Positions 11,845 to 23,485 of a stretch of DNA of 64,000 nucleotides are shown here, in pieces (position 1 is the first letter of the stretch; each line of letters opens with the position of its first letter). The translations under genes were made by a program, and so were the position numbers. The notes beneath the pieces are model-generated. The model was not told the DNA's origin and searched no databases. It saw only the letters and a program-made list of their open reading frames with translations. This stretch comes from Anagrus nilaparvatae (lineage: Eukaryota; Arthropoda; Insecta; Hymenoptera; Mymaridae), in the NCBI GenBank assembly GCA_022575985.1, contig JAKSXM010000040.1, forward strand, positions 14,216,001-14,280,000, in the 5' to 3' direction.

Positions 11845-11955
11845 TTTCATGCTCATGCAAGCGCCGTACCCTTCCTGAGAGCAGGGGCCGGCGGCTGCGC
11901 CCACTGCTGCGCAAGCGGCTTTTGTCGGCTGCGCGAGCTCGTATTTGCTCACTCA
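11845..11955 (+). other. GC-rich island between polymerase and ATPase
   Basis: About 110 bp with much higher GC content than its surroundings and several CTGCGC/GCTGCGC words. The frame across it joins the ATPase reading frame without a stop but shows no known domain. It may be a promoter or an inserted fragment. Confidence 0.4.
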
Positions 11956-11994
11956 GAGATAATACGTAAAATTAAAAAAATTATTTTTTTAAAA

Positions 11995-12812
11995 ATGGAT
12001 CCATATCAAGCTTGGAAGCATCCATGGACATGCATGATCAGTGAACCGAAAGGTAAATTGTCAATTTATCATAAAAATTTTACTTGCTTTTGCACAAAAA
12101 AAATAACTACATTTTTTTTCCTTGATTGGTGTACCGAAAAAAAAGGAGCCACTAAAACAGTTTTTATAAAAAATTTACACGAACACGTGGATCGCATGAA
12201 CGACTGTCGCTTCGATCGCAATTTCTTTTATTATTTCATGTGGCAGGAAACCTACAGTGGATTAGGTGAAAACATTGAATTTCACGAAGGATTACCCAAT
12301 TCCACAGACTATTCGACCGACTTGCAGAAGACAAAACTTTTGATTCTCGACAATTTTTTAATTGAATCTTCGGATAGCGATAATATTTTAAATTTATTCA
12401 CGAAAGGCGTGATGACGGTAATTCAAGTGTATTTTTTACAACGCAGAATTTATTTCACAAGAGAAAAAATCACCGCGACATATCTTTAAATTCAAATGAT
12501 TTGGTGCTCCTCAAGAATCCCAGGGACAAATTGCAAATAAGACATTTAGCTCATCAGCTCTCACCCGAACAACCGATTTTTGTACAGAAAGCTTACCGCA
12601 ACGCCACAGCCAAACCACACGGTTATTTTCTAGTGGATTTTAAACAGTCTACACCGGAGAATTTACGTTATCGTTCAGACATTTTTCCACACGAGACATT
12701 GCATCAAACAGTTTACGTACCGATAAATATTAAAAATAATAATAATAGGGGTAAAAGAAAAAAGGCGTCAATCAAAAACTCAGCCGCTCAACAGTCAGTA
12801 ATTTACTTGTAA
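11995..12812 (+). pseudogene. Polinton genome-packaging ATPase (FtsK/HerA type)
   Basis: The family pumps the genome into the capsid. The first segment (ATG 11,995 to 12,489) aligns with the N-terminal half. The Walker A lysine region is altered: the usual GPTxSGKT is replaced by EKKGATKTVFIKNLHEHV. A Walker B-like KLLILDNFLIE follows (about 12,337-12,370), then LFTKGV. A frameshift near 12,475 leads into the second segment (to 12,812) with VLLKNPRDKLQIRHLAHQL, AYRNATAKPHGYFLVDFK and a basic tail. The ATG at 11,995 is preferred because the sequence upstream lacks family similarity. The damaged P-loop and the frameshift make this a pseudogene. Confidence 0.8.
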
Positions 12813-12895
12813 TGGCAACAAAAGGACAAGGGATTGTGGGGGTGGTAGACAAAATTTCTAAAAAACACGCAAACATATTGAGAGCGTTAAAATAG
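12812..12895 (+). CDS. 27-codon ORF overlapping the ATPase stop
   Basis: The ATG (12,812-12,814) overlaps the ATPase TAA stop by one base. The predicted peptide is short and basic (MATKGQGIVGVVDKISKKHA, then ILRALK). No homology recognised. It may be a remnant of a small virion protein or chance. Confidence 0.2.
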   Translation: MATKGQGIVGVVDKISKKHANILRALK

Positions 12896-13412
12896 CAGTG
12901 TTTGGCCGCTACCAACAATAATAATTTTAAGTTTTTTTTCAGAAAGGATTAAACTCTAAACTAAAGGATTAAAAAAAAAATGCATTATGAGGAAAAATAT
13001 AGCCGGCTTAATTATACAGAAGGTTTTCAGCAGTTTCCCATCTGTTTCAGCGAATGCATAATTAAGTACCCAAACACCTTGAAGTCGGCTGTTGACGCAT
13101 CTAGTCCCACATCCAAACACAAACTATCCCGCTTTTATTAATCCTACAGCTCTCCATCAATTGCAAAAAGTGCAATCACATCCCTCGCAGATTTTGAATC
13201 GATAAAAAAATAGTTTTAAGAAGGAATTCTTTATATATCTGTATATATAGCGGTTCCTTTGAGAAACAATTGAAAACAGTGTGGTGGTGTGGCTGCAGTT
13301 TTAATTGTTAGTGATCTCTATCACAGTTCCCATATGGGAACTAATTTAGAAAATAAAGCCATAAAATACAAATTACAGAGCGTCAAATCAACTAGAGGGT
13401 AAGCAGAGGTAA
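12896..13412. other. Intergenic region of the Polinton
   Basis: No supported gene. Short frames near 12,980-13,090 show no recognisable motif. A TATA-rich stretch (about 13,232-13,255) lies before the next gene and may have been a promoter. Confidence 0.4.
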
Positions 13413-13673
13413 GTTGAACTCGGCAGCGCCGATCAAAATCTCGTAAAGTGTTTATGCAAATGCGCGCTTAATATATTGAGAGGTAATGTACCGCTAAAAA
13501 TAGGTAAAAAAAATCGATTAAAAAAACACGCAAAGTTGCTGAGGTTATTGAGCGTCAAACGAAAAGACCATAAATTCAGAAGCAAAAAAAAGCTTCTACA
13601 GCACGGTGGTGGTATTGTCGGGTTTTTACCGACTCTTTTAGCACCCATAGTAGCTGCTGTTGTCGATATTTAA
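13413..13673 (+). CDS. Small basic-hydrophobic Polinton protein (pX-like)
   Basis: The open frame runs from after a stop near 13,410 to the TAA at 13,671-13,673, without an obvious ATG in the conserved part. It has a cysteine-containing helix (LVKCLCKCALNILRGNVPLK), a long lysine/arginine-rich centre and a hydrophobic C-terminus starting GGGIVGFLPTLLAPIV. The same plan (ALN.LRGxVPL, basic middle, GGFLP.LLAP tail) recurs next to the ATPase in arthropod Polintons, where it has been compared with adenovirus core protein pX. It probably binds DNA or membrane in the virion; this is inferred. The frame is intact here. Confidence 0.6.
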   Translation, partial: VELGSADQNLVKCLCKCALNILRGNVPLKIGKKNRLKKHAKLLRLLSVKRKDHKFRSKKKLLQHGGGIVGFLPTLLAPIVAAVVDI

Positions 13674-13694
13674 AAAAAAAAAAAAGAAATAAAA

Positions 13695-14421
13695 ATGGAG
13701 CACGCTAGAAAGATAATTCTTGTACCTGCCGGAAGCAAAGCGACAGTTAATCAGCAGCAGCAGCAGCAGCAACATTTATTGTCCATGTATTCGGAAAAGA
13801 CTGTTCCAACTCCAGGTACACCCATTAGCAGACTCGATGCTTAAATTCGGGATATTTAACAATCCGATGAATTTCCAGACGTGAACACAAAGAGCAAAGC
13901 TTATCAAAAAACTCTGCAAAGTTTTTTAATTGCAAAAGCGAGTTCATGCGTTAATCAAAATTTGGAAACAGAAAAATTAAAACAAGTCAGCGAGTTTGTA
14001 CGAGTATTAAACATGCTAATTGATTTTGTACCTTTCGGATTAAATTTTCCGGGAGGCTACAAATTTTGCGGGGCTAGGACTCATTTGGATCAGCGTTTGC
14101 AGCAAGGTAAACAAGGTATAAATCCCTTAGATAAAGCCTGCTTGCAACATGACTTAGCTTAAAACTCTGATAAGTGCAGACGCAAAGCTGATCGAATATT
14201 AGCCGATAAAGCATTTGCCAGGATGTTACCAGGATGACGCCAAATCTGGTGAACGAACCACTGCTCTCGTAACAGCCTGCTGCATGGTTTCAAAAACTAC
14301 GTTCGAAAAATTTTTTGATCGCATAAAAAAACTTATTGGTACAATAAGAAAAAAAAACAAAAACATTAAAATTAAAAAAAAAAATTATAAGCAACTAGAA
14401 AAGCAAGAAGCTACGGAGTAA
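13695..14421 (+). pseudogene. Phospholipase A2-like protein of the Polinton
   Basis: The ATG at 13,695 opens a frame with a poly-glutamine run (about 13,753-13,770) and TPGTPISRLDA, and then has in-frame stops (first near 13,842). The segment 13,881-14,162 holds the phospholipase A2-like core. This has the calcium-loop region FCGARTHLD, the linker GINPLDKACLQHDLA with the catalytic His-Asp pair, and then a stop where the family has tyrosine. A frameshifted tail (14,215-14,421) is lysine-rich. Domains of this type occur in parvovirus capsid N-termini, where they breach membranes on entry, and in adintovirus/Polinton genomes. This copy is interrupted several times. Confidence 0.75.
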
Positions 14422-14484
14422 TGACAAAAAAAAACAATAAAGAAACAAAAAGCGACCCAAGTGCAGGAAAAATTTTAATAAATA

Positions 14485-15453
14485 ATGGAAAAATCACTGA
14501 GCAAATTGTATTACGAGCCTGAGAAAAATTCGGCTTACGCCGAAACTTATCATTTATTCCAAAACACAAAAAGCAAATTCCATAAAAAAAAGTAAAAGAT
14601 TCTCTGATCGAACAAGATGCCTATAATCAGCATAAATTGGTTAGAAAAAAGTTTTCACGATGCATGCATGACACATCTAATATACAACTGTTTCGAGGCT
14701 GATTTAGCCGATTCCGTTCAATCAAATCATTCAACGATCATTACACTTACGTACTCTTTATTATTAATTGTTTAAGTAAATTTTAGTGGGTCAAACCTCT
14801 TAAAGACAAATCTGGAATTTTTGTAGCTGCAGCTCTACGCAAAATATTTTCCAACAACAGGTAAAAATTACCGATTCTTTGCCAAATAGACCGTTGCTGT
14901 GAATTTACGGCTAAGCTCATACAGGATGTCTCTAAGGATTATAATATTGAATTTCGATTGATTCGAAACCCAGACAATGCAATTGTCTAGTGCGTGATCC
15001 AAGATAAAAATGACTCCAGCGAGTGTAAATTCAAATAACTCAGATATCGCACGCTTTAATTTGAGGAAAAGATAAACGCTAAAGAGAAAATTTCATAAAA
15101 TACCAAAATATAATGCTGGAACACTGGTTCGGGTCAGCCGTGCACCAGAAGTTTTTCAGAAGGGATATGAGAGTGGTTGGACTCTTAAAATTTTCATAAT
15201 CGCGCGTGTCTCTTGCGCGAGACAACTACCGGTCTACAAGTTGGAGGATCTTGAATGGCGAAGCCATAGACGTTATATACTATGTATATACTAGGAAGAG
15301 CTGTGCCCGGTAAAATAAATCTCACCGAAGCTGTATTCGAAATTGATCAAATTCTGCAAACAAAAGGTCTCGGATAGGCAAGGAAGCATTTAGTCAGCTG
15401 GCGTGGATATCCGAAAAAGTTTAACACCTGGATACTTGCTTCGAATTTGGAAT
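14485..15453 (+). pseudogene. Polinton retrovirus-like integrase with C-terminal chromodomain
   Basis: The start ATG is at 14,485. The N-terminal block (KLYYEPEKNSAYAETYHLFQ), then EQDAYNQHKLVRKKFSR, matches the region before the Polinton integrase core. The core is shredded: VKPLKDKSGIFVAA, then a degraded second-aspartate region near 14,890-14,940 (EFTAKLIQDVS), then FRLIRNPDNA. The C-terminal barrel survives (KYNAGTLVRVSRAPEVFQKGY, VYKLEDLE; about 15,105-15,255). The last part, 15,328-15,453, is a chromodomain (AVFEIDQILQTKG, stop, then HLVSWRGYPKKFNTWI). Many stops and shifts; inactive. The chromodomain may once have steered integration to modified chromatin (known role in chromointegrases; inferred here). 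Confidence 0.8.
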
Positions 15454-15488
15454 ATATTTAAGTAAATGATAAAAATATTTTTAAAAAA

Positions 15489-16324
15489 ATGAAGAAAAAT
15501 CAATTCTCCATTGTGCTGCCCAGAAACAGCAGCTTGAAGGTATACCCTGATAATAAGAGGACGCATTTTAGCACGTATCTGCCGCAACAGATTAATTTAG
15601 ATGGAGAGTGGAGTAGGGCTTTGACCGAAATTCAAATACCAATGACTAAGCATCACGTCAAGGACAATTCGATCGATAAAAAACTATTTGTTGCATTTCA
15701 TTGGAAAAGAAAAAGAAACACCAAAAACTGTAATCGCTACAGCAGAGTTAAAAATTGAATCCCACAAAAGTCCAAGTATTTACGACGATATAGAATCGTT
15801 TCTGGAGGAATTAAATGGACTGGAAGCAGTAAAAAAGCATTTTGCATACGAACTCAAATGAAGAAGTTTCATTACCCTCAAACTGGTTTGCGATAAAAAC
15901 TGTAGAAGCAACTCACTACATATACAGAAATTCTCCGAAGTCATCAGAAGCATATTAGGTCTCACATATTCAACTCACGAAATCCGAGCCCCAGAAAAAT
16001 AGCAAGTAACTGCTGAAAGACAACCGAATCTGACGACTAACATGGCTATCATGATAATGATATATTCATATATTAACGGATATTCTTGAACCTAGGGTTA
16101 TGGATGATGTGCATACACCGCTTTTAAGGAGCATCTTTCTTGACACCGAAAAGTTTGTTTACGGATCGGTTAAGGTTAAAAGTTTCTCACCCCCTTCTAA
16201 CGTATCCTAATTACACAAGTCTTTCAGATCCATAAAAATTGATTAAAGCAACCAATATGGTTCAGCAGTGCCATTTGATTCCTGTACGTTGACGGTGATG
16301 TTGTGCTTCAAGCACACGAATTAG
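15489..16324 (+). pseudogene. Penton-like minor capsid protein (single jelly roll)
   Basis: Starts at the ATG 15,489 after the chromodomain. The N-terminus (FSIVLPRNSSLKVYPDNKRT, THFSTYLPQQINLDGEWSRA, LTEIQIP) is the standard opening of the Polinton penton-like protein. The frame shifts repeatedly after about 15,758. The C-terminal strands are recognisable at about 16,095-16,205 (DDVHTPLLRSIFL, KFVYGSVKVKSFSPP) and 16,260-16,324 (GSAVPFDSCTLTVMLCFKHTN, quoted in part, then stop). In the virus-like lineage this protein forms the pentameric vertices. Non-functional copy. Confidence 0.75.
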
Positions 16325-16498
16325 TTAAAAAAAAAAAAGTAACAAGATGGCTCACTACATTGATTACTATAACAGTCAAATTGGGAGCGGAGGAAGTCAA
16401 TTAAATACAAGCATAAATCGCATCTGCATTGGAACCCCGCATCAACGGGGAAGTGGTATACACTCATTTCTTGGTGGACTGGTTCGCAACATCTTACC

Positions 16499-16873
16499 TG
16501 TTTTTGAAGGATTTAATCGTAAAGATAAGGATTTGTTTAAAGAAAAGAGAAGACACTGTTTTTAAATTTGACATAACTCGAGTTTTTATTACAATGCACT
16601 TGATTAGAATTACTCACATATAATTAATAAAAGTGTTCACATATAATTAATAAAAATACTACCGGTAGGTCCGTTCGGTATGAGAGCTCGAACGAGAAGA
16701 AGGCAAAAACGGAGCCAGTGTTGCCACGCGCGCATCTTTTGCATATACATACATACACGCATTCCGACACTGTAAATCTCTTTTTAGCGGAGGCAGTCGC
16801 GGGAAAATCAGATAATTTAAAAATATCAATAATTTACATAAAGGAATAAAAATGTTAGGTTTTAGGACTAACA
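16499..16873 (-). repeat. BEL/Pao 3' LTR
   Basis: 375 bp, TG...CA. It contains a tandem duplication of CACATATAATTAATAAAA absent from the other LTR, which accounts for the length difference. Confidence 0.92.
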
Positions 16874-16890
16874 TACCACCTGCCTCGCTA
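16874..16890 (-). promoter_or_regulatory. Polypurine tract of the BEL/Pao element
   Basis: Minus strand GAGGCAGGTGGTA immediately precedes the 3' LTR. A similar GGCAGGTGGTAA occurs again near 17,204-17,215, so the tract or the short region between may have been duplicated. Confidence 0.55.
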
Positions 16891-17289
16891 TAGCGACATT
16901 TACAATTTCAGAATGGTGTTAATTAACTACATTAAATATATAAAACTTTAGATCATGCAAACTATACAATTTTTAAAAAGTTTTTAAACTGTTCAATCAA
17001 AAAAATTAATAATTAGTAGTTTACTCAAATATTTACAATAAATTTAAAAAATCAAAAGCTAGTTAATTAAATAAAGTTAAATATTACATTACATAATAAT
17101 TTATAAAATTTGATAAAGACGCGGTTTAAGACAACGTAACTATATACAATTTACAAATACAATATATACAAATATAAAATTTTTTATTATTTATTTTTTG
17201 TGTTACCACCTGCCATGAGAAATAGTTTCAGATTAATTTATTTACAATTTTTAACAAGTATTATTATCAGTGTCAATTGGCAGGGGAAC
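16890..17289. other. BEL/Pao 3' non-coding region
   Basis: AT-rich sequence between the integrase end and the polypurine tract. No frame is supported. It contains the second TTACCACCTGCC phrase (17,204-17,215). Confidence 0.6.
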
Positions 17290-18961
17290 TTATTTAACTA
17301 CAGGTCTTTTGTAGACCCCAGTTGCAGTTTTTACATTAACGACTTGAACTAGGTTGTCAGGACCCTTGAAGACTTGAGTTACTCGAGCCATTGGCCATTT
17401 AGTTGCTGGTAGTAAATCGTCTTTCAGAAGAAACAGATTTCCAACTTCGATTTTTTTCACAGGAGTATGCCAACGATAGCTTTGCTGTAGATGGTGAATA
17501 TATTCTTTGGACCACCTATTTCAAAAATGAGCACGCCTGTTAGTGATTAATTTAAATTTATTAGTCAAAGAGGATTTAGATTGTAAATCAGAAGGAACTT
17601 CTGGGTACATTCATTGGACCACCTATTAAGAAATGTGTGGGAGTGAGAGGTAATAAATCGGAAGGATCATTACTTGCTGGATAAAGCGGCCTTGAATTAA
17701 GACAGGCTTCTACTTGACATAAAAATGTAGACATATCTTCATAAGTTAGTTTTTGCTCACCTATGATCTTTTTCAAGTATGACTTTACCGATTTTACTCC
17801 TGCTTCCCATATTCCTCCGAAGTGTGGCGAAGATGGTGGTATAAAACTCCAAGTTGTACCTTCTGATACGAGAGCATGAGACACCTCCTTATAAAATTCT
17901 GAAGCTTTTGAAAACATATTTACTAATTCGGCTGCGGCACCTTTAAAGTTAGTGGCGTTTTCGCTGTACATCTCCGATCAAAGACCTCTTCTGGAGATGA
18001 ACCTTTTGAAAGTTGCAATAAAACTTTGAGTAGACAAAGATGTAACAACCTCCAAGTGTACTGCTTTGGTCACTAAGCAAACAAATAAACATATGTAACC
18101 TTTTAAAGATTTTATACCTCTACTAGAAGACGCTCTCAAAGAGAATGGTCCAGCGTAATCCACAATGGATTTAAGAAATGGTTTCTCAGACTTAAGACGT
18201 ACTGAGGGAAGTTGACCTATTTCCTGCTCAGTAGTTCTCGCATGATATTTAGTACATATCACGCATTTTCTCAGTATTAAACGAATGTAACTTCGACCTC
18301 GTAAAATCCAAAACCGTCGTAATAAGACGTTTCTTGTTAACTCTTGACCTCCGTGTAAACATCTCAGATGAGCTTGTTGCACAAAATAATTTGCAAAGAC
18401 TGTGTTTTTAGCAATGACAAATGGATATTTCTCATTATAAGACAGAAACGAGTGACGAACTCGCCCACCTACTCTTATACAACCTGAATCAAGAAATGGT
18501 TTTAATGAAAGTAACGGAGAGGTTTTTGGAATTTTTTTATTATTTTTTAATGCTTCATATTCTCTAGGGAAAGAAGACTGTTGAGATATTTTAGTTATTG
18601 TACATAGAGCAATATCTAATTCTATGTTTGACAAATTTATAGTTTTAGGTAGGTCTGTAGTTTTCAATGCTCTTAAGCAATATGCTACAACTTTGATTAG
18701 TGTATTTACATTAGAGAATCTCTCGAGAAGATCCAAGACTTTATTGGAGACAATAGTGTTTATATTTGATGTAGACTTGACCTCAACATTTATTTTAGAG
18801 TCATTAGATTGAAATTCTCTTGCGGGCCAAGTGTCATTTGATTGTACTAGCCATGTAGGACCTTGCCACCACAAAGAAAAAGGCTTTGAATTCAGGAGCA
18901 GTGATACCTCTCGTTGCAACATCAGCCGGATTGCATTTTGTAGGTACGTATCGCCAATCAA
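17290..18961 (-). pseudogene. BEL/Pao integrase
   Basis: A 327-codon stretch (17,978-18,961) has the HHCC finger (HLRCLHGG ... CVICTKYHA) and the first catalytic aspartate (SIVDYAGPF). After a TGA stop the frame 17,588-17,971 opens with MYSENATNF, where the second catalytic aspartate of the usual SDN is glutamate. The glutamate motif SPHFGGIWEAGVKSVK is intact, followed by ACLNSRPLYP. A shifted tail to about 17,290 gives NRWSKEYIHHLQQSYRW and LLPATKWPMARV. A catalytic substitution plus stops make it non-functional. Confidence 0.85.
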
Positions 18962-20493
18962 TCTGAATTAAAGAGTTTTGAATGCAAGCTAATCTACGAG
19001 CCACAAATGGTTTCCATTTAGATGGATGCGACTTGATCCATGTCAAGACCACAGATGAATCAAACCATCCAAAAACTTTTATTTTTTCGTTACTCAAGTT
19101 TAAGCTGGGAATTAGTTTATTAGCTAATAAGACTAAAAGTTCAGCAGCACATAGTTCTAGACGAGGTATAGATAATTAGGTGATAAATAGGTGCTACTCC
19201 TGTTTTGGCTACCAATAACGAAGAAGTTTTGTTTTCACCATTTTTTGCTACGGCATAAATTACGGTAGTGTATGTTCTCTCAGAAGCAGCTGAAAAGCAA
19301 TGGAATTCTATTTCAGAGGATTCAAAAGATATCCATCGACTAATAGAAATTTTATTTAGGCAAGGTAGAGAAGATCTAAACTCAACCCATTTTTCAGCGA
19401 TAGAGGTGGGAAATTCAGAATCCCATTCTAAATTAAGTAACCAAAGATCCTGTATTAAAATTTTGGCATCAATTATAACGGGTGCAAACCATCCAAGTGG
19501 ATCGAACAACTTTGAAATCTCAGAAAGTAACATTCGTTTATTTAAGTAATCAATTTTCTTTGGTTCTAGACTACCCCTTATATTGAATGAATCTGAATGT
19601 GGTGACCAAACTACACCTAGCCTTGTTACAAAATCAGATTTTTTTATAAAGGCTTCCTTAGATTTTTCAGCAAGAGTGTGAGAATTGGAAGCCCATTTTG
19701 CGAGAGAAAATCCTCCTAAATTCAAAAGATTTATGAGTTCAATTTTAATCTTCTGATCTGTTTTTTCATCATCTGCACCCTCAAAAATGTCATCCACATA
19801 AGTACGTTCATTTAAAGAAATAGATGCAAGAGGAAAATTACGACCTTCACCCTCAACCAATTGTTGTTTACATCTTAATGCAAGATAAGGAGCACATGCC
19901 TGACCAAACATTACAAATGTTATCCAATAATCATTTATTTCTTCACAAGGAGAATCTCTCCAAACAATTCTTTGCCAATCCCAGTCATCAGGATGGACTT
20001 CAATTTGACGAAACATTTTTACTTTGTCTGCCGTGAAAACTATTTTAAAAAATCGCCATCGAGTTAAAATAACCCATAAATCTAATTGGATTTTAGGACC
20101 AGTTAGTAGTTTTGAATTAAGAGAATGTCCTGTCGAGGTATTTTGAGAAGCATTGAAGACCCACCTAATCTTTCCCGAAGGATCACTAACTTTAAATACA
20201 CTATGATGAGGAATTTAATTAGCTTTCATATTTAGTTTATTACGAGGTATATTTACCATATGACCTAAAGATGAAAAGTCATGTACACTTTCTATAAATT
20301 TTATACGATAATCTGAATTTTGAGACATTTTCCTTTCAGAAGATTCAAGAATTTTTACTGCAAAGTGACGAGTAGAACCTAAAGCAATAGATTCATCAGT
20401 AGAAAATGGAAGTTTAACTACATATTTGCCTGAGGGTTTTCTTGAATGTGTTTTTTTAAAGTGTTTTTTACATTCAATTTCCTCTGGAGACAA
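18834..20493 (-). pseudogene. BEL/Pao reverse transcriptase and RNase H
   Basis: The segment 20,215-20,493 holds the RT N-terminus (GKYVVKLPF); one in-frame stop near 20,212 separates it from the palm. Motif A (FTADKVKMFRQIEV) is intact. The active site YVDDIFEGADD in 19,141-20,016 keeps both aspartates, as do the downstream SKLFDPLGWFAP and DLW motifs typical of Pao. A frameshift near 19,170 leads to the RNase H-like region (RLELCAAELL; then FGWFDSSVVLTWIKSHPSKW, where the usual WTDS reads WFDS). The RT core is unusually well kept for this window. Confidence 0.85.
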
Positions 20494-20511
20494 AAAAGGA
20501 ACGTTAACTTC

Positions 20512-21840
20512 CTAATTAACCTCCTTCCTTTTAACTTCTTCTAATTCCCAAAATTTTGTTAAGTCAAATAAAATATCATGAGTAGTGAGTTTGGTAGAAG
20601 AGACTGAGCATGAAGTTTTTAAAATAGGTTTGTGATTAACTGAGGTTGGACCTAATAAGACATATACAAATGGTGACCCAAAAGCAGTTGGAGTACCAGG
20701 AGGCCCAGAGATAGAATCACCTTTGAAGAAGATGTCACAGACATCACTTCCCAAAATTAAATCAATTGGAGACGATAAATAGAATTCTGGATCTGCTAAG
20801 TCTAAGTATTTTATGTGTGGCCACTGCCTAATCAACGAAGTTTAAGAAGGTATCGGATTAGTGACCTTTTTTAATATTAAAGCCGATACATTTAAGCAAA
20901 AAGAATTATTATTTCTAGGTGTTACTGTAAAGCTTACTTCCTGGTTACCTGAACCTGATTTATATAATACACCAGTAATTAAAGTGTTTGTACAATGGCG
21001 GCGTAAACGTAATGATTGGGCAGCCCATTCAGATATAATGGACGTATCAGAGCCACTATCAATTAGAACACGCAAAGTTAATGAGTTGCCAGCAGCTGAG
21101 CAAACCGATACTTTATTAGTCGCCAATAATACAACTGTATTTAAGCCTGAAGTTGCAGTGACATTAGAAGTTCTAAGTTGTGTAGTATTAGAAGTAGTAT
21201 TATTATGAAATGAACATTGACATGTAGGAACCAAATTAGAAGAAGAAGCAGAATTGCACTGCATTTGATTTACTGAAGAAACTGATGCAGATGCGATAGA
21301 TTCTTTAACAGGAAAGCAAACATGTAACAAGGTGTAATGCTTTTCCGAACAAACTTTATAAGTGAATTTACTTGGACAATGTGTAGGGTAATGATTTTTC
21401 AAGCAATTATAGCAAAATCTAAGTTTCTTAGCTTGAATATAACGATCAGTACCTTTAAGAGCTTTGAATTTAGTACAAAAGGTTAAAGCATGGTCATTAT
21501 TATTACAAAGAGGGCAAAAATAAGATTTTACTTTACCCTTTTTACTCGACTGAGAAGTGGCTACATTGGTTTGCTTTTTCGCTTGAGATTTTTTAATTTT
21601 TGATTTTTCATCATTGTTTGATTTTGAACTGCTTTTCACGACCCCTTCATCAATGGACTCCAAAGCTTTTGCATAATTTTCCAAAAATGTGTTGAGAGCA
21701 TCAAAGTTTGGAAAGTCTGTTGTGTCAGTCAGGGATATAATATCCGGCTCGAAGGACCAGAAGAAATTAATGATTATTTGATAACAGTTGTAATGTTTGG
21801 TCAGGGATGTTTCCCACTTCACTCGTATCTCAGCATTCAA
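20512..21840 (-). pseudogene. BEL/Pao gag zinc knuckles and aspartic protease
   Basis: A 332-codon open stretch (20,842-21,840) is lysine/serine-rich at first. It then carries two CCHC-type knuckles (CPLCNNNDHALTFC and CYNCLKNHYPTHC) and a third cysteine-histidine cluster. The retroviral aspartic protease follows, with the catalytic loop VLIDSGSDTSIIS intact. After a shift, 20,512-20,835 continues with the protease flap and exit region (YLSSPIDLILGSDVCDIFF, GSPFVYVLLGP) and FWELEE at the junction to RT. The enzyme would cut the gag-pol polyprotein. Confidence 0.82.
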
Positions 21841-22626
21841 TTTCTGCGATAGCAGTTAAACTAACCAGTGATTCCAGTTATCCTTGACGATGCCTAGTGC
21901 CTCAAAAGAACGAACAGTTTGTGAGAAAAAATCTACGACTCGTTTAATCTCATTAGAATATGAATTTGACATAGGAGATAAGTTTAACAAACTATTCATA
22001 TGATGACTAATAAGAATGCGTTTATTACCGTACCTGCTCTCTTAAGCTTTCCATGCACCGTAAAAGCAACCTTCAACAACAGGAGTATTTTTCAGCATTT
22101 CTTTGTCATCACCTTGTAAATGTTATTGTAATAACAGGATCTTCTAAACGCTGCTCAACGCAGGAGATTTATCGTGGATTCCTTTGAACTGGTCACGAAA
22201 GCTTTCCCAAGCTAAGACATCACCATCATAATCTGGTATTATGAACTTGGGTAGATGGAATTGAGTTGGAGCAGCAACTTGTTGAGCAGCTGTTTCATGT
22301 TGACCTGAAGTTAAAGATAAAGGTTTGAGAGAATTTTAGAAATCAGAAAAAGAAGAATTAACTGCGTAGTATATTTTTTCGGTTTTGTCGAACCAAGCTT
22401 CTTTGACGTATGTAGTTTTCTTTGAATCTTCGAAGCGTTTAATTAGATGATGGTTTTGGACGTATTGATCCCATTTATCATTTAGTTTGGTAAGCCGGAT
22501 ATTGAGTGCTTGTGATGTCATCTTGTCCTTTCCTAATTTTTTAGTGTTGGTCCAAGCTCTGGAAATCCACTCTGATAGATCCTCTTGTTGAGCTATGACT
22601 TCTTCCAAAGTTATTTGGTCTGCCAT
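21640..22626 (-). pseudogene. BEL/Pao gag, N-terminal and capsid region
   Basis: Starts at the ATG 22,624-22,626 with MADQITLEEVIAQQEDLSEW. This leads into a helical matrix-like segment ending near 22,336 with a stop. Beyond it the frame is broken, but capsid phrases survive (LPKFIIPDYDGDVLAWESFRDQF, about 22,180-22,255, quoted in part), matching the F-x-G-x-x-x-W-x-x-F-R-D-x-F signature of BEL/Pao gag. The remainder to about 21,840 is degraded, with a tandem of shifts. Confidence 0.75.
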
Positions 22627-23467
22627 TTTTCTTGAAAATGCGAAAAAATAATTAGTTACACAAGTTTTTTTTTTTTTTTATAACACAACTTTCTTTTTTT
22701 TTTTTATAATACAACTCCTTTTTTTTTTAAAGTAAAGAATTACATGAATGTTTTAATATTAATTTTAATATATTTATTTTTTAATAAATCAAAAAGATTT
22801 TGATTTTGAATGTCATATAAGTTTAAATGCCAGTAAGCATAAAAAAATGAAAATTTTTAACGAATAAAGGTTAGCGTAGAGAAGAAAAAGTTTGAATATA
22901 TCTTTCTCACTCTTTTAAAAAATTTGAATATACCTTTCTCTGTCTTTCAAGAAAAATTTGAATATACATTTCTCTCTCCTTTTTTGCATAACCTAGTATA
23001 TGTGTTAAATATAGAACGATACAATATTACCACGCTAGTGCTGCTAATCCAACCTTCCTGAAACACGTGACTTCCTTCTTTTCCAATTTTTATGCGGAAA
23101 ATGGCGACTCCGAATGATTTGCACACTTTTTTGCACTTTTTTTTTAATTGAATTTTCAGTCCCTGCGATGCGACAGAACGTCCATGAATTTTAATTAAAC
23201 TTTTTTAAGATAACCTTAAAATTTCATATCTTGTCGCGACCGAAAAAATTTATAATGATAAAAAAAGAGCACATGGCGTCACAGGACTGGATTTTTTTAA
23301 TAAAGCACCAAGAGACAGAAAAAATTGCATAATCAACACAACACTTATTCTCTTCTCTTTTTTTTTTTAAATATTAGAAATAAATTTTAATCTATTTACC
23401 TTTGAACGATTTAAATTCCTTCAAATTCTTTTTAAAAAAGTAATGTCCTCGTACAACTAACTATAAA
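22627..23467. other. BEL/Pao 5' leader
   Basis: About 840 bp between primer-binding site and gag start on the minus strand. No ORF is supported. Three spaced copies of a TTTGAATATA..TTTCTCTCT-like phrase occur at about 22,890-22,980. Confidence 0.55.
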
Positions 23468-23485
23468 ACCAGAGTTTCAGCACCA
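23468..23485 (-). promoter_or_regulatory. Primer-binding site of the BEL/Pao element
   Basis: On the minus strand TGGTGCTGAAACTCTGG begins directly after the LTR's terminal CA. The TGG start is expected for complementarity to a tRNA 3' CCA end. The priming tRNA was not identified. Confidence 0.7.
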
